DNA of 64,000 nucleotides from Pseudomonas wuhanensis (GTDB lineage Bacteria; Pseudomonadota; Gammaproteobacteria; Pseudomonadales; Pseudomonadaceae): NCBI RefSeq assembly GCF_030687395.1, contig NZ_CP117430.1, positions 1,798,001 to 1,862,000 of the forward strand, read 5' to 3'. Shown piece by piece: positions 34,303 to 43,646 of this stretch (position 1 is its first letter; each line of letters starts with the position of its first letter). The notes under the pieces were generated by a model. It saw only the letters and a program-made list of their open reading frames with translations, ran no database searches and was not told where the DNA came from. The position numbers and the translations under genes were made by a program.

Positions 34303-34824
34303 ATGACTCGTCTTCGTGCCATCTGTACCGCGGTTGCACTGGTTTGCGCCAGCGGCCAGGTTTTTGCCGATACCGCCAGCCACAACGCCAGTGCCGAAGC
34401 TTTCCTGACCCTGGCGCACGCTGACAAATTGGGCACTCCGGTGTACATGCAAGTGCAGCAAATGTTCGCTCAGCGCTTTGAACAGACCAAAGCTCCTGAA
34501 TCGAAAAAAGCCCTGCTGGAAACCTATCAAGCCAAGGCCAACGCCGCTCTGGACGCAGCCATTGGCTGGAACAAGCTGAAGCCGGACATGGTCAAGCTTT
34601 ACACCACCAATTTCAGCGAATCCGAACTCAAGGATCTGGTTGCGTTCTACCAGTCGCCACTGGGCAAGAAAGTCCTGGAAAAAATGCCGCAGCTGACTCA
34701 GCAATCGGCCCAGATGACTCAAGCCAAGCTGGAAAGCGCGGTGCCTGTGGTCAACAAACTGCTGGCTGACATGACGGCCGAGCTGGAGCCTAAAGGCGCC
34801 GCTCCTGCCAAGAAAAAGCCTTAA
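34303..34824 (+). CDS. DUF2059 exported protein
   Basis: 173 residues. A signal peptide (AICTAVALVCASGQVFA) is followed by an all-alpha domain: YMQVQQMFAQRFEQ, then WNKLKPDMVKLYTTNFSESE, LKDLVAFYQSPLGKKVLEKM and a Lys-rich tail. The ELKDLVxFYxSPxGKK core is the DUF2059 signature. The protein is periplasmic, of unknown role. It precedes bolA by 12 bases and the two are probably co-transcribed. Confidence 0.92.
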   Translation: MTRLRAICTAVALVCASGQVFADTASHNASAEAFLTLAHADKLGTPVYMQVQQMFAQRFEQTKAPESKKALLETYQAKANAALDAAIGWNKLKPDMVKLYTTNFSESELKDLVAFYQSPLGKKVLEKMPQLTQQSAQMTQAKLESAVPVVNKLLADMTAELEPKGAAPAKKKP

Positions 34825-34836
34825 GCGGAGTTCGGG

Positions 34837-35136
34837 ATGACCATGCAACAACGCATCGAATCGACGCTGGGGCTGCTACAGCCCGAGCATCTGCAAGTGC
34901 TGGATGAAAGCCACATGCACAGCCGTGGGTTACAGACCCACTTCAAGGCGGTGGTGGTCAGCCGGCAGTTCGAAGGGCTCAATCGCGTCAAGCGTCACCA
35001 GAAGGTGTACGGCACTTTGGGCGAACTGATGGGCGAGTTCCATGCGTTGGCGCTGCATACTTACACGCCGGAAGAATGGGCACAGATCGATGCGGCTCCG
35101 GCCTCGCCTACCTGTGCTGGCGGCAGCAAGCATTAA
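34837..35136 (+). CDS. bolA: BolA-family protein
   Basis: 99 residues. The N-terminus MTMQQRIESTLGLLQPEHLQ and the stretch SHMHSRGLQTHFKAVVVS, then F-G-RVKRHQKVYGTLGELM follow the BolA fold, including the conserved RxxRHRxVY-type loop. BolA proteins pair with monothiol glutaredoxins in iron-sulfur handling and influence morphology and biofilm. The C-terminal tail with CAGGSKH has an added cysteine. A strong terminator follows. Confidence 0.95.
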   Translation: MTMQQRIESTLGLLQPEHLQVLDESHMHSRGLQTHFKAVVVSRQFEGLNRVKRHQKVYGTLGELMGEFHALALHTYTPEEWAQIDAAPASPTCAGGSKH

Positions 35137-35162
35137 ACATCGGTTTTTTGCTAGAATCCGCA

Positions 35163-35191
35163 ACGCGCCGCTCACCCGGCGCGTTTTTTTT
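35163..35191 (+). terminator. Rho-independent terminator after bolA
   Basis: ACGCGCCG pairs with CGGCGCGT around CTCACC and runs into eight T. Confidence 0.92.
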
Positions 35192-35238
35192 CGCATCCGG
35201 TTCACCCCTTACGAGGGTAGCCACCTGGAGAATTACCC

Positions 35239-36180
35239 ATGACACAACAGATTGTCGTGGCGGCACTGTATAAGTTCGTCACCCTGGAAGATTACGTCGC
35301 CCTGCGCGAGCCGCTGCTGCAAGCAATGGTCGACAACGGCATCAAAGGCACGCTGCTGATCGCCGAAGAAGGCATCAACGGCACTGTGTCTGGCAGCCGC
35401 GAAGGCATTGACGGGCTGATGGCCTGGCTCAAGAACGACCCGCGCATGGACGACATCGACCACAAAGAGTCGTACTGCGACGAGCAGCCGTTCTACCGCA
35501 CCAAAGTCAAACTCAAGAAAGAAATCGTCACCCTCGGCGTCGAAGGCGTGGACCCGAATAAAAGTGTCGGCACTTATGTGGATCCGCAGAACTGGAACGC
35601 GCTGATCAGCGATCCTGAAGTGCTGCTGATCGACACCCGTAACGACTATGAAGTCTCGATCGGGACCTTCGAAGGCGCCATCGATCCGAAGACCACCAGT
35701 TTTCGCGAATTCCCCGACTACATCAAAGCCAATTTCGACCCGGCCGTGCACAAGAAAGTCGCGATGTTCTGCACCGGCGGCATTCGCTGCGAGAAGGCTT
35801 CGAGCTACATGCTCAGCCAGGGTTTCGATGAGGTTTATCACCTCAAGGGCGGCATTCTGAAGTACCTCGAAGAGGTGCCGCAGGAAGAAACCAAATGGCA
35901 GGGCGACTGCTTCGTGTTCGATAACCGCGTGACCGTGCGTCACGACCTCAGCGAAGGCGACTACGATCAATGTCATGCCTGTCGTACGCCCGTCAGTGTG
36001 GAAGACCGCGCATCCGAGCATTACGTGGCCGGCATCAGTTGCCCGCATTGCTGGGATAAGCTGAGCGAGAAAACCCGTCGCAGTGCCATCGACCGGCAGA
36101 AGCAGATCGAACTGGCCAAGGCGCGCAACATGCCGCACCCGATCGGTTACAACTACAAGCAAACTCCTTCCGAGGCTTGA
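35239..36180 (+). CDS. trhO: tRNA uridine(34) hydroxylase (rhodanese family)
   Basis: 313 residues. An N-terminal acylphosphatase-like domain (to about 100, with [18 protein letters not shown]) precedes a rhodanese domain whose loop is [15 protein letters not shown], with the first Cys as active site. A C-terminal cysteine cluster (CHACRTPVS and SCPHCWDKL) looks like a zinc site. TrhO hydroxylates U34 of tRNA with oxygen as donor, on the way to mo5U/cmo5U. The DsbA-like gene starts three bases after the stop. Confidence 0.95.
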   Translation: MTQQIVVAALYKFVTLEDYVALREPLLQAMVDNGIKGTLLIAEEGINGTVSGSREGIDGLMAWLKNDPRMDDIDHKESYCDEQPFYRTKVKLKKEIVTLGVEGVDPNKSVGTYVDPQNWNALISDPEVLLIDTRNDYEVSIGTFEGAIDPKTTSFREFPDYIKANFDPAVHKKVAMFCTGGIRCEKASSYMLSQGFDEVYHLKGGILKYLEEVPQEETKWQGDCFVFDNRVTVRHDLSEGDYDQCHACRTPVSVEDRASEHYVAGISCPHCWDKLSEKTRRSAIDRQKQIELAKARNMPHPIGYNYKQTPSEA

Positions 36181-36183
36181 ACC

Positions 36184-36822
36184 ATGTCTGCATGTCGCCT
36201 GCTCTATGTGATGGATCCGATGTGTTCCTGGTGCTGGGGTTTTGCACCAGTGGCCAACGCGCTGGTCGAGCAGGCGCAGGCAGCGGGGGTGGACGTGCAT
36301 CTGGTCGTCGGCGGTTTGCGTACCGGCAGCGGCTCAGCGCTGGAGCCGACCACCCGGCGCTACATTCTTGAGCACTGGCAAGCGGTGCACGAGGCCACCG
36401 GCCAACCGTTCAAGTTTGAAGGCGCGCTGCCCGACGGGTTTGTCTACGACACCGAGCCTGCCTGTCGGGCGCTGGTGACGGCGCGCAGCCTGGCACCGGA
36501 TTGCGCCTGGAAACTGCTCGGGTTGATCCAGCATGCGTTCTACGCCGAAGGTCGCGACGTCACCCACGCCAGCGTGTTGGTGGAGCTGGCAGAGCAGGCC
36601 GGTTTGCCGCGTATCGAGTTCGCCGCCGCTTTCGACCGTGCCGATCAGCACGCGGCGACCGCTGCCGATTTCACCTGGGTCCAGGACCTGGGCATTGCCG
36701 GTTTCCCGACCTTGCTGGCGGAGCGTGATGGTCAATTGGCGTTGCTGACCAATGGTTATCAGCCTTTGAGTGTGTTGTCACCGTTGCTCGGCCGCTGGCT
36801 GGAGCGCGCTGCCTGTGCATGA
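36184..36822 (+). CDS. DsbA-family (FrnE-like) thioredoxin-fold protein
   Basis: 212 residues without a signal peptide. The N-terminal DPMCSWCWGF gives a C14-x-x-C17 pair typical of cytoplasmic DsbA/2-hydroxychromene isomerase-like proteins. A helical insert (about 70-150) separates it from the cis-Pro loop LGIAGFPTLLAE. Likely a disulfide or thiol redox protein. It overlaps the ABC transporter start by eight bases and follows trhO closely, giving a three-gene run. Confidence 0.88.
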   Translation: MSACRLLYVMDPMCSWCWGFAPVANALVEQAQAAGVDVHLVVGGLRTGSGSALEPTTRRYILEHWQAVHEATGQPFKFEGALPDGFVYDTEPACRALVTARSLAPDCAWKLLGLIQHAFYAEGRDVTHASVLVELAEQAGLPRIEFAAAFDRADQHAATAADFTWVQDLGIAGFPTLLAERDGQLALLTNGYQPLSVLSPLLGRWLERAACA

Positions 36823-38632
36823 CCTGCCCGACGACGTTCCAGCCCCTGCACGTGTCGACCGTCTGAGCTGGGCGGAAATCCGTCGCCTGGCCCTTCACCA
36901 TAAAAAATCCTTGTGGATCGCCAACGGCGTCGCGGTATTGGCAACGCTGTGTAGCGTGCCGATCCCCTTGCTGTTGCCGTTGCTGGTCGACGAAGTGCTA
37001 CTGGGCCACGGCGACGCCGCGCTGAAAATCATGAACCACGCGCTGCCCGACGTCTGGCAAAAAGCCGCGGGTTACATTGGCCTGATGCTGCTGGTGACTC
37101 TGGCGCTACGCTGTGCTGCGTTGTTGTTCAATGTGGTGCAGGCGAAGTTATTTGCAGCGCTGGCCAAAGACATCGTGTATCGGATTCGGGTTCGGTTGAT
37201 CGAGCGACTCAAGTGCATCTCACTGGGGGAATACGAAAGCCTGGGCAGCGGCACGGTCACTACGCACCTGGTCACCGACCTGGACACGCTGGACAAATTC
37301 GTCGGCGAAACCCTCAGTCGTTTCCTCGTGGCCATGCTGACGCTGGTGGGCACCGCCTCCATCCTGATGTGGATGCACTGGAAACTCGCGCTGCTTATTC
37401 TGTTGTTCAACCCGCTGGTGATTTATGCCACGGTGCAGTTGGGCAAGCGGGTCAAACACCTGAAGAAACTCGAGAACGACAGCACCTCGCGCTTCACTCA
37501 GGCCTTGACCGAAACCCTGGATGCCATCCAGGAAGTGCGCGCCGGTAATCGTCAGGGCTTTTTCCTCGGGCGGCTTGGCCAGCGAGCGCGTGAAGTGCGC
37601 GATTACTCGGTGAACTCGCAATGGAAAACCGATGCATCGAACCGTGCCAGCGGCTTGCTGTTCCAGTTCGGCATCGATATTTTCCGTGCCGCGGCCATGC
37701 TCACCGTGCTGTTTTCCGACCTGTCCATCGGCCAGATGTTGGCGGTGTTCAGCTACCTGTGGTTCATGATCGGTCCGGTGGAACAACTGCTCAACCTGCA
37801 GTACGCCTTTTACGCTGCCGGCGGTGCGCTGTCGCGGATCAACGAACTGCTGGCCCGTGCAGACGAGCCGCAATACACCGGCAGTGTCGACCCGTTTCAA
37901 GGGCGCGACACGGTGGGCATCGAAGTTCAGGGACTGAGTTTCGGCTACGGCGACGAGTTGGTGCTGAACCAAATGAACCTGTCGATTGCCCCCGGTGAAA
38001 AAGTCGCGATTGTCGGCGCCAGCGGTGGCGGTAAAAGCACCCTGGTGCAGTTGCTGCTGGGCTTGTACACGCCGCTGGCCGGCACCATCCGTTTCGGTGG
38101 TTCGACTCAGGAAGAGATCGGTCTGGAAACCGTGCGTGAAAATGTCGCCGTGGTCTTGCAGCATCCAGCACTGTTCAACGACACCGTGCGCGCCAACCTG
38201 ACCATGGGCCGTGAACGCAGCGACGAGGCCTGCTGGCAGGCGTTGGAAATTGCTCAGTTGCACAACACGGTGCGTGAATTGCCCAATGGCCTGGACAGCA
38301 TTGTCGGGCGATCCGGTGTGCGTTTATCCGGCGGGCAGCGTCAACGCCTGGCGATTGCGCGGATGGTGTTGGCCGAACCCAAGGTGGTAATCCTCGACGA
38401 GGCCACGTCCGCCCTGGACGCGGCCACCGAATACAACCTGCACCAGGCATTGGCGCGGTTCTTGAGCAACCGCACCACGCTGATCATTGCGCATCGGTTG
38501 TCGGCCGTGAAGCAGGCTGACCGGGTGCTGGTGTTCGATGGTGGGCAAGTTGCCGAGGATGGCGACCATCAGCAATTGATTGCTGATGGTGGGTTGTATG
38601 CAAAGCTTTATGGGCATTTACAGCGGTGGTAA
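36815..38632 (+). CDS. ABC exporter, fused permease and ATPase
   Basis: 605 residues from the GTG at 36815; the frame is open further upstream but that part lies in the previous gene. Residues about 30-330 hold six transmembrane helices. The ATPase domain has Walker A GASGGGKST, the Q-loop in VVLQHPALFND, signature LSGGQRQRLAIARM, Walker B VVILDEATSALD and the H-loop IIAHRLSAV. It is a half-transporter of the MsbA/multidrug type working as a homodimer. Substrate unknown. It converges on the large toxin-like gene with only 13 bases between them. Confidence 0.92.
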   Translation: MHDLPDDVPAPARVDRLSWAEIRRLALHHKKSLWIANGVAVLATLCSVPIPLLLPLLVDEVLLGHGDAALKIMNHALPDVWQKAAGYIGLMLLVTLALRCAALLFNVVQAKLFAALAKDIVYRIRVRLIERLKCISLGEYESLGSGTVTTHLVTDLDTLDKFVGETLSRFLVAMLTLVGTASILMWMHWKLALLILLFNPLVIYATVQLGKRVKHLKKLENDSTSRFTQALTETLDAIQEVRAGNRQGFFLGRLGQRAREVRDYSVNSQWKTDASNRASGLLFQFGIDIFRAAAMLTVLFSDLSIGQMLAVFSYLWFMIGPVEQLLNLQYAFYAAGGALSRINELLARADEPQYTGSVDPFQGRDTVGIEVQGLSFGYGDELVLNQMNLSIAPGEKVAIVGASGGGKSTLVQLLLGLYTPLAGTIRFGGSTQEEIGLETVRENVAVVLQHPALFNDTVRANLTMGRERSDEACWQALEIAQLHNTVRELPNGLDSIVGRSGVRLSGGQRQRLAIARMVLAEPKVVILDEATSALDAATEYNLHQALARFLSNRTTLIIAHRLSAVKQADRVLVFDGGQVAEDGDHQQLIADGGLYAKLYGHLQRW

Positions 38633-38645
38633 GTGGTGTGCCGGA

Positions 38646-41600
38646 TTAGTCCCAGATGACCTTAAGTGCATCTTTTCCACCCGTATGAGCAAACTGTTGC
38701 ATCACCACCGAGCAGGAGTCGCAAGGCGCCATGGTGGTGGCCACTATGACGTTACTGCGAGTGGCGTCATCCGGATATTTATCTCGTATCACCTTGATCA
38801 GCTTGCTTTCGCTATCCAGAGAGGTAGGTCTGAGGGTCAACTCCGGTGTGTAAGTCGCCATGTTGTCTATGGTGCGAGGTATGGATTGCAATTGTCCCTG
38901 GACCTCTGTGCCGAGGGATGTCCTTGGGAAGGTGGTGCGATAGTCGATATTGAAGTAGGTGGTGTCACCCACCTTTACCTCTTTGGCGTTGGGATGCTTT
39001 GCAAAGAGTGGTAAGAATCGGGTGTCACCTCCGCCACCAGAGACGCTGACATAAACCTCGGTATTTCCCGGACGAGGCGTTATTTCTGCATAGGCAATGT
39101 TTCGGGGGCGATCCATGCTTTTGTGTTTTTTTACAATGGATTGAAGCTCCTTCATCGTATTGGATATTCTCAAGTCGCTCAGTTCATCCGCTTTGTAGAG
39201 TGGCTTGTCAAACAACGTGTTGAAGATTTCTGCGGTTCTGGTACGTAGTGCCGTTGGGGCTTCCTTACTGCGCGTCCAGGTTTTCGTCGATTCGGGGAAC
39301 TGGCAGACGATCATGCGTGTTTTGTGATCGAACATGACTGCCTCACCCGGGGTAGTGGAAACTTTAACTTTCTTCAAATTATCAAACGGGGTGGTCGGCG
39401 TGCCAAGGGCGATGGAAAGTTCGTCCAGAGAGCGGACTGCTATATCCACTTTTTCCACTCCGTGGATTCTAGCCATATTGTTGGCTTGTAACGATCCGGT
39501 AAATACGGTGAAGAGCTCTTGATATAGCGGATCCTCCAGTAGTTGATGGGCGGGAATGCGCTGTAACCTATGTGAGCCGATGAGACTCTGCCCTTTAACG
39601 ATTTCGGCGTAGTAATAGTCCGCAGCGCTGAGCTGGGTGAATAAATACTCTTTTTTTGCATCAATTTTCGATTCGATGATCAGTCCGCCGACTTGTCGCA
39701 TGTCGTCATCAAGCCCCTCATACAATCCCCTGATTTTGAATCGTCCAAATATCCCCTTATGAAACTCGATAGTCACTTGGATACGTGCGTTTAAAGACAG
39801 TTTTTTACCGACACCAAATACAGATTTTGCGCCTCTGTAAAAATTTAATACTGAGCCCGACCCTGTATAGAGTTGGCCGTCCAGCGCCAATACGGGTACA
39901 GAACGACCTGGTTTGACCGGTGCAGGTGTATAGATCTTGTCGCCGAACCACTCGCAGTAGTACGGGCTGGGGTCGTAACTGCCTTGTTCCGGTGTGGGCG
40001 CCAACTCTCTATGAACGAAGCTATTACGGCAGACCGGATCTCCAAGGCCGCGCCGCACACGACAGGGTTGAGCCTTCAGTGTATTGCTGGCATCAATAAC
40101 ATCGACACGGCGCAATGCTACTTGGTCGAGTCGATAGGGAATCTTGTCGATGAGTAGGGTGGTGCGCCCATCCACTTCAAGTATCTTGTGCAGGTGGACG
40201 TGCTCCGGCAGATCAAACAGGATGTCAGTGTTCGTCTCTGCAAGGCTGGTGTAACTGGAACGGCCAATCGAAACTTCTCCAGCGCTTTCACTCAGTCGTG
40301 GCCCGTAAGGCTTACCCGACACAGGGTCGATAAGGTGATACGCCGATTTCCCGATCAAACCGGTGTTGCGTACAGGCACATCTTCGACTCCCCGCAATAC
40401 TGTCAGTTGGTCATTTGACGCCAGAGGACGCCATCGGCCTGGATCAGTCACTTGTGGCATACCTTGTACAAAGTCGTATTGTCCTGCTCTACCGGCCCAT
40501 GCCTTCAGGTTTAAGTAACCTCTTTTACTGAGTCTGAATACGCTTCGGCCTCCTGCTTTTAACAAGGACGGGACGCCATCGAGCGGGTTCAGGGTTGAAA
40601 TAAGTAGCGTACCCGTGAGTTTTGCGAAGGAGGGGAGCGTGGTGCTAATACTCACTTTACCTGCCGTGGTGATTAGCTTCAGCGACCCTGATGCGAATTT
40701 CCCTACGGGAAGCGCGAATGAAACCAGATCAGCGAATATGCCAAACACGCCACGAGCCAACCGATCACGATCTCCTGATATCAGGTCGTCGACGCTACCC
40801 CAGAAGGGCACAAACATCTTGGCCACTTCAATTACTTTGTCACGCCTGGCGTCTTCACGGTCAAACCGGGTTTCACCATAGCAACTGTCGTAAAGTTTTT
40901 TTTCGTCAATAAAGAGCAGGTTGCTCGATATGAAATTAGTAATTGTAAAGGTGGTCGCCGATTCTAATGTTTGAGGGATGACGTCGTAGTCCTCCCTCTT
41001 ACCTGATTCGCCAAGCGTGCTGCCAAGCTGATCCATGATGGCCTGGCATTCTGCGTTGGTGCCAGGAGGGGTTCCTTTTACGTGCGCATCCCAATCGAAA
41101 GGCAGGGTTTTGTGGCGTAGAACAGTCACGCTAACAGACGAACCCTTGCCGATTTTCCATTTTTCCAGCGTACTTCTTCCCCCGATATGGTGTGGTTGAA
41201 TATCCGGTCGACGACGAATCACACCCGCCCGTGGCAGGAGTTCGTAGTAGTAAGTTCTGCCATCGCAGGTCGCTTCTAAAATGAAGCCATTGCGCGCCCG
41301 AAGGGGTAACGTTTTATTTTCGGATTCATTCTCTGCCTCAATCCCCGTGGTTGCTTTTCTTAGGGTGTATACCTTCACCGCGCCACATTCCAAGGCTTGG
41401 CGATCAGCCAAGGGAAGGGAGGCGAGCTGGTGGGTGATTAACGTCCGATAGGCACTTCTGGTGAAATCAAGGTAGATATTGAAGTGAGTTTTGAACGCCT
41501 TCTCAATATCTGGCAGTGTTCTGTTTTCATGAGGGTTTGAGGTAAAGCCGGACCAATCCAGATTAGTCTGCACCGTACGATCGTCATCGATTCTGACCCA

Positions 41601-43379
41601 GGCATCGGTTACGACTTTGCCGTCTGGCTCAGTGATGAGCCATTTTTTTTCTCCGGAGAGCTTTCCGGATGCATAGACATCAAGAAACGTATATGCATTA
41701 GGTGCGAGCCTGCCTACGGGGCCGCTAAACCGTATAGCGGGAGCGGTATAAGAGCTGGCCTCTTCGACGAGTTTCCTGCCGTCCATCACGAAGCGGCCGT
41801 CCCCGAACAGTTTTGCCATTTTAAGTTTGGCAATGTTCAGTCTCTCGGGTGGACGGAGATCGAGCCAGCTGACAGTGCTTTTTAAACTGTGGACCGTGGA
41901 ATCAAGCTTTTTCGTAGCCTCTTCCACTTCCTGCATTGTGTAGTTTGCGTCGGCCTTGTAGGGAACCAGGCCGTTTGTGACTGCCCACTCCAACGTCGGT
42001 TTCAATCTTGTAAGGGTGATCAGTTTCAGATCTTCAGCCGTGGCTTCACTGGCGTGTTCGATAGGTAGATCGACCAGTTGCTGGAAACTCAGTCTTCGCA
42101 ACAACATCGGGTTAATAGCGTTGGCAAGATAGACACCATGGACAAAGTTTACCCAAACGGTAGAGCTGCGGTAGGGCAGTTTGGGTGGGATATCGCGGAT
42201 CTGAAATTCTGCTGGAAACAGCGGTTGATAAAGGCATGCAATCAAAACAGCTTCATTCACTGATGAGGCGCGTTTTGAAGTGAGTAAATGCGACTCGAAC
42301 TCGGTCTGGATCTCCTGGTAGCTTTTCCCCCAGTTGGATGGCTTTTGCCAAAGGTAGCCGGCTATACCGTCTGGATTTTCGTTATTAGGAGACGCGAGCC
42401 AGAGGCGAAGGGCTTTGACCAGCAACTTGATTCGTATCCCCGGAGCAGTATCTTCACCGGGCTTGCCGCCGAACCAGCCCAGGGCTTGCAATAGCTTGTT
42501 TGCCAGTTCCTGAGCTTTGGCCGATACCAGGATTTTTTCCAGGTATACCGAAGGTCTCGCACGGATTTGCATTGTCGTCAGGTTGTCAGGATCGGTATCG
42601 CCAAGGTACCTCACCAACGGTGTTCCCGGTGCAGGCAGGAATTGACGTACCGTGTTGATGATCTGTGTGTGGGTGATTGCGCGGACCCATTCGTCAATCG
42701 TGATCGGCAACGACGAGTGTGTTTTTTTCAAGAAGTTATAAGCTTTGCGCTCTTTTGAGGTTGGTGCGCGGCTCAACTCGTCGATGTCTATTCCGTTTCC
42801 AAGCTCCATTGAGTGGCGAGCGCGCTTGTCCTCCAATGCATGAATCGCGGCTTCGCGTTGTTCGGAGTTTTGCGGATCCCAGGGCGCAATACCGTAAAAC
42901 AGGGTCATTCTTGCAAGAGTGAAGAGGTTGTCGAAGCGAATCTGTCCACCTAGCATTCGAGCGGCTTTTTCGATTTTCGCAAGCAAGTCGCTCAATACGG
43001 GTTGCTTGTTCAGTTCAAGCGGGACGGTTGTTTCCCTGTTCTGTGCGCGTGATTCATAGATGGCCTGCCCATCTTTCATAGTGACCGTCAAATAGCTGTA
43101 TGACGCGTTCAGTGTTGTGCACAGTGTCCGATAGTCCTTGTCTTGAATCAGTGCCTGCAGCCAACGCTGCCCGATTTCATTTTCCAGGGCCATGGGAGAA
43201 AAAGATCGGGGTGTGATCTGCATGTCGGCAAGCTTGGCCAGCGGTGTTTCATTGTTTCGCATGAGCGATAGCAAAAAATCGTAGTCGTCCAGTAGGCCTT
43301 GATGTTTTTGCGCATGAGAGGGCGATTGGCTTTGTGACGAATCCGCTGAGGGGGTGGGGGAAACTGGTATTGATGGCAT
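38646..43379 (-). CDS. Giant toxin-like protein with C-terminal deaminase-type domain
   Basis: 1577 residues, no signal peptide. The N-terminal two thirds resemble the large pseudomonad proteins with a DUF6543/dermonecrotic-toxin-like region: about 600-730, with LPLADRQALECGAVKVYTLR and YYYELLPRAGVIRR. A hydrophobic stretch at about 850-935 (VFGIFADLVSFALPVGKF, then TGTLLISTLNPLDG) could insert in a membrane. A repeat-like region with VDGRTTLLIDKIPYRLD and ALDGQLYTGSGSVLNFYRG follows. The last about 150 residues have a beta hairpin (ITPRPGNTEVYVSV), then D1522-S-E1524 and P1552-C1553-D-S-C1556, the HxE/PCxxC zinc plan of nucleic-acid-type deaminases with Asp in the first place. This is the mark of toxin deaminases at the tip of polymorphic toxins. 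G+C is visibly lower than in both neighbours. No small gene for an immunity protein lies on either side. The domain calls are from motif reading; target and export route are unknown. Confidence 0.75.
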   Translation of the reverse strand: MPSIPVSPTPSADSSQSQSPSHAQKHQGLLDDYDFLLSLMRNNETPLAKLADMQITPRSFSPMALENEIGQRWLQALIQDKDYRTLCTTLNASYSYLTVTMKDGQAIYESRAQNRETTVPLELNKQPVLSDLLAKIEKAARMLGGQIRFDNLFTLARMTLFYGIAPWDPQNSEQREAAIHALEDKRARHSMELGNGIDIDELSRAPTSKERKAYNFLKKTHSSLPITIDEWVRAITHTQIINTVRQFLPAPGTPLVRYLGDTDPDNLTTMQIRARPSVYLEKILVSAKAQELANKLLQALGWFGGKPGEDTAPGIRIKLLVKALRLWLASPNNENPDGIAGYLWQKPSNWGKSYQEIQTEFESHLLTSKRASSVNEAVLIACLYQPLFPAEFQIRDIPPKLPYRSSTVWVNFVHGVYLANAINPMLLRRLSFQQLVDLPIEHASEATAEDLKLITLTRLKPTLEWAVTNGLVPYKADANYTMQEVEEATKKLDSTVHSLKSTVSWLDLRPPERLNIAKLKMAKLFGDGRFVMDGRKLVEEASSYTAPAIRFSGPVGRLAPNAYTFLDVYASGKLSGEKKWLITEPDGKVVTDAWVRIDDDRTVQTNLDWSGFTSNPHENRTLPDIEKAFKTHFNIYLDFTRSAYRTLITHQLASLPLADRQALECGAVKVYTLRKATTGIEAENESENKTLPLRARNGFILEATCDGRTYYYELLPRAGVIRRRPDIQPHHIGGRSTLEKWKIGKGSSVSVTVLRHKTLPFDWDAHVKGTPPGTNAECQAIMDQLGSTLGESGKREDYDVIPQTLESATTFTITNFISSNLLFIDEKKLYDSCYGETRFDREDARRDKVIEVAKMFVPFWGSVDDLISGDRDRLARGVFGIFADLVSFALPVGKFASGSLKLITTAGKVSISTTLPSFAKLTGTLLISTLNPLDGVPSLLKAGGRSVFRLSKRGYLNLKAWAGRAGQYDFVQGMPQVTDPGRWRPLASNDQLTVLRGVEDVPVRNTGLIGKSAYHLIDPVSGKPYGPRLSESAGEVSIGRSSYTSLAETNTDILFDLPEHVHLHKILEVDGRTTLLIDKIPYRLDQVALRRVDVIDASNTLKAQPCRVRRGLGDPVCRNSFVHRELAPTPEQGSYDPSPYYCEWFGDKIYTPAPVKPGRSVPVLALDGQLYTGSGSVLNFYRGAKSVFGVGKKLSLNARIQVTIEFHKGIFGRFKIRGLYEGLDDDMRQVGGLIIESKIDAKKEYLFTQLSAADYYYAEIVKGQSLIGSHRLQRIPAHQLLEDPLYQELFTVFTGSLQANNMARIHGVEKVDIAVRSLDELSIALGTPTTPFDNLKKVKVSTTPGEAVMFDHKTRMIVCQFPESTKTWTRSKEAPTALRTRTAEIFNTLFDKPLYKADELSDLRISNTMKELQSIVKKHKSMDRPRNIAYAEITPRPGNTEVYVSVSGGGGDTRFLPLFAKHPNAKEVKVGDTTYFNIDYRTTFPRTSLGTEVQGQLQSIPRTIDNMATYTPELTLRPTSLDSESKLIKVIRDKYPDDATRSNVIVATTMAPCDSCSVVMQQFAHTGGKDALKVIWD

Positions 43380-43646
43380 GTTGATGATCTCTGGTAATTA
43401 ATGAGCGGTCCTCTGCGCGCCTGGATAAAGTGCAAGTCTGAGGAGGCCCATATCAAATCAGTCCAGAAAAATCAGTGGTGGTAGATATGTATGGCGTCCG
43501 GGAGCGTTGTAACTATCTGCCTTAGGTATTCAAGGGTGGGTTGCGCCAAAGAATCCTCTACCTCTTGCGAGGAACTGCTGCGGCTCCTAGTCTTGCGTGA
43601 GTGGTCGGTCTGGATGCTGATCGCCAGCGCCTATGCAAGGGATCTC

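Noticed and set aside
36815..38632. ABC exporter as the secretion system of the giant toxin
   Set aside because: It is on the other strand, is coupled to trhO and the DsbA-like gene, is of the MsbA half-transporter type, and the toxin has no RTX-type repeat signal.
38580..39014. A possible immunity gene on the plus strand overlapping the toxin 3' end
   Set aside because: It overlaps the ABC gene end and the deaminase-coding region in antisense, has no ribosome site, and its sequence has no protein-like character.
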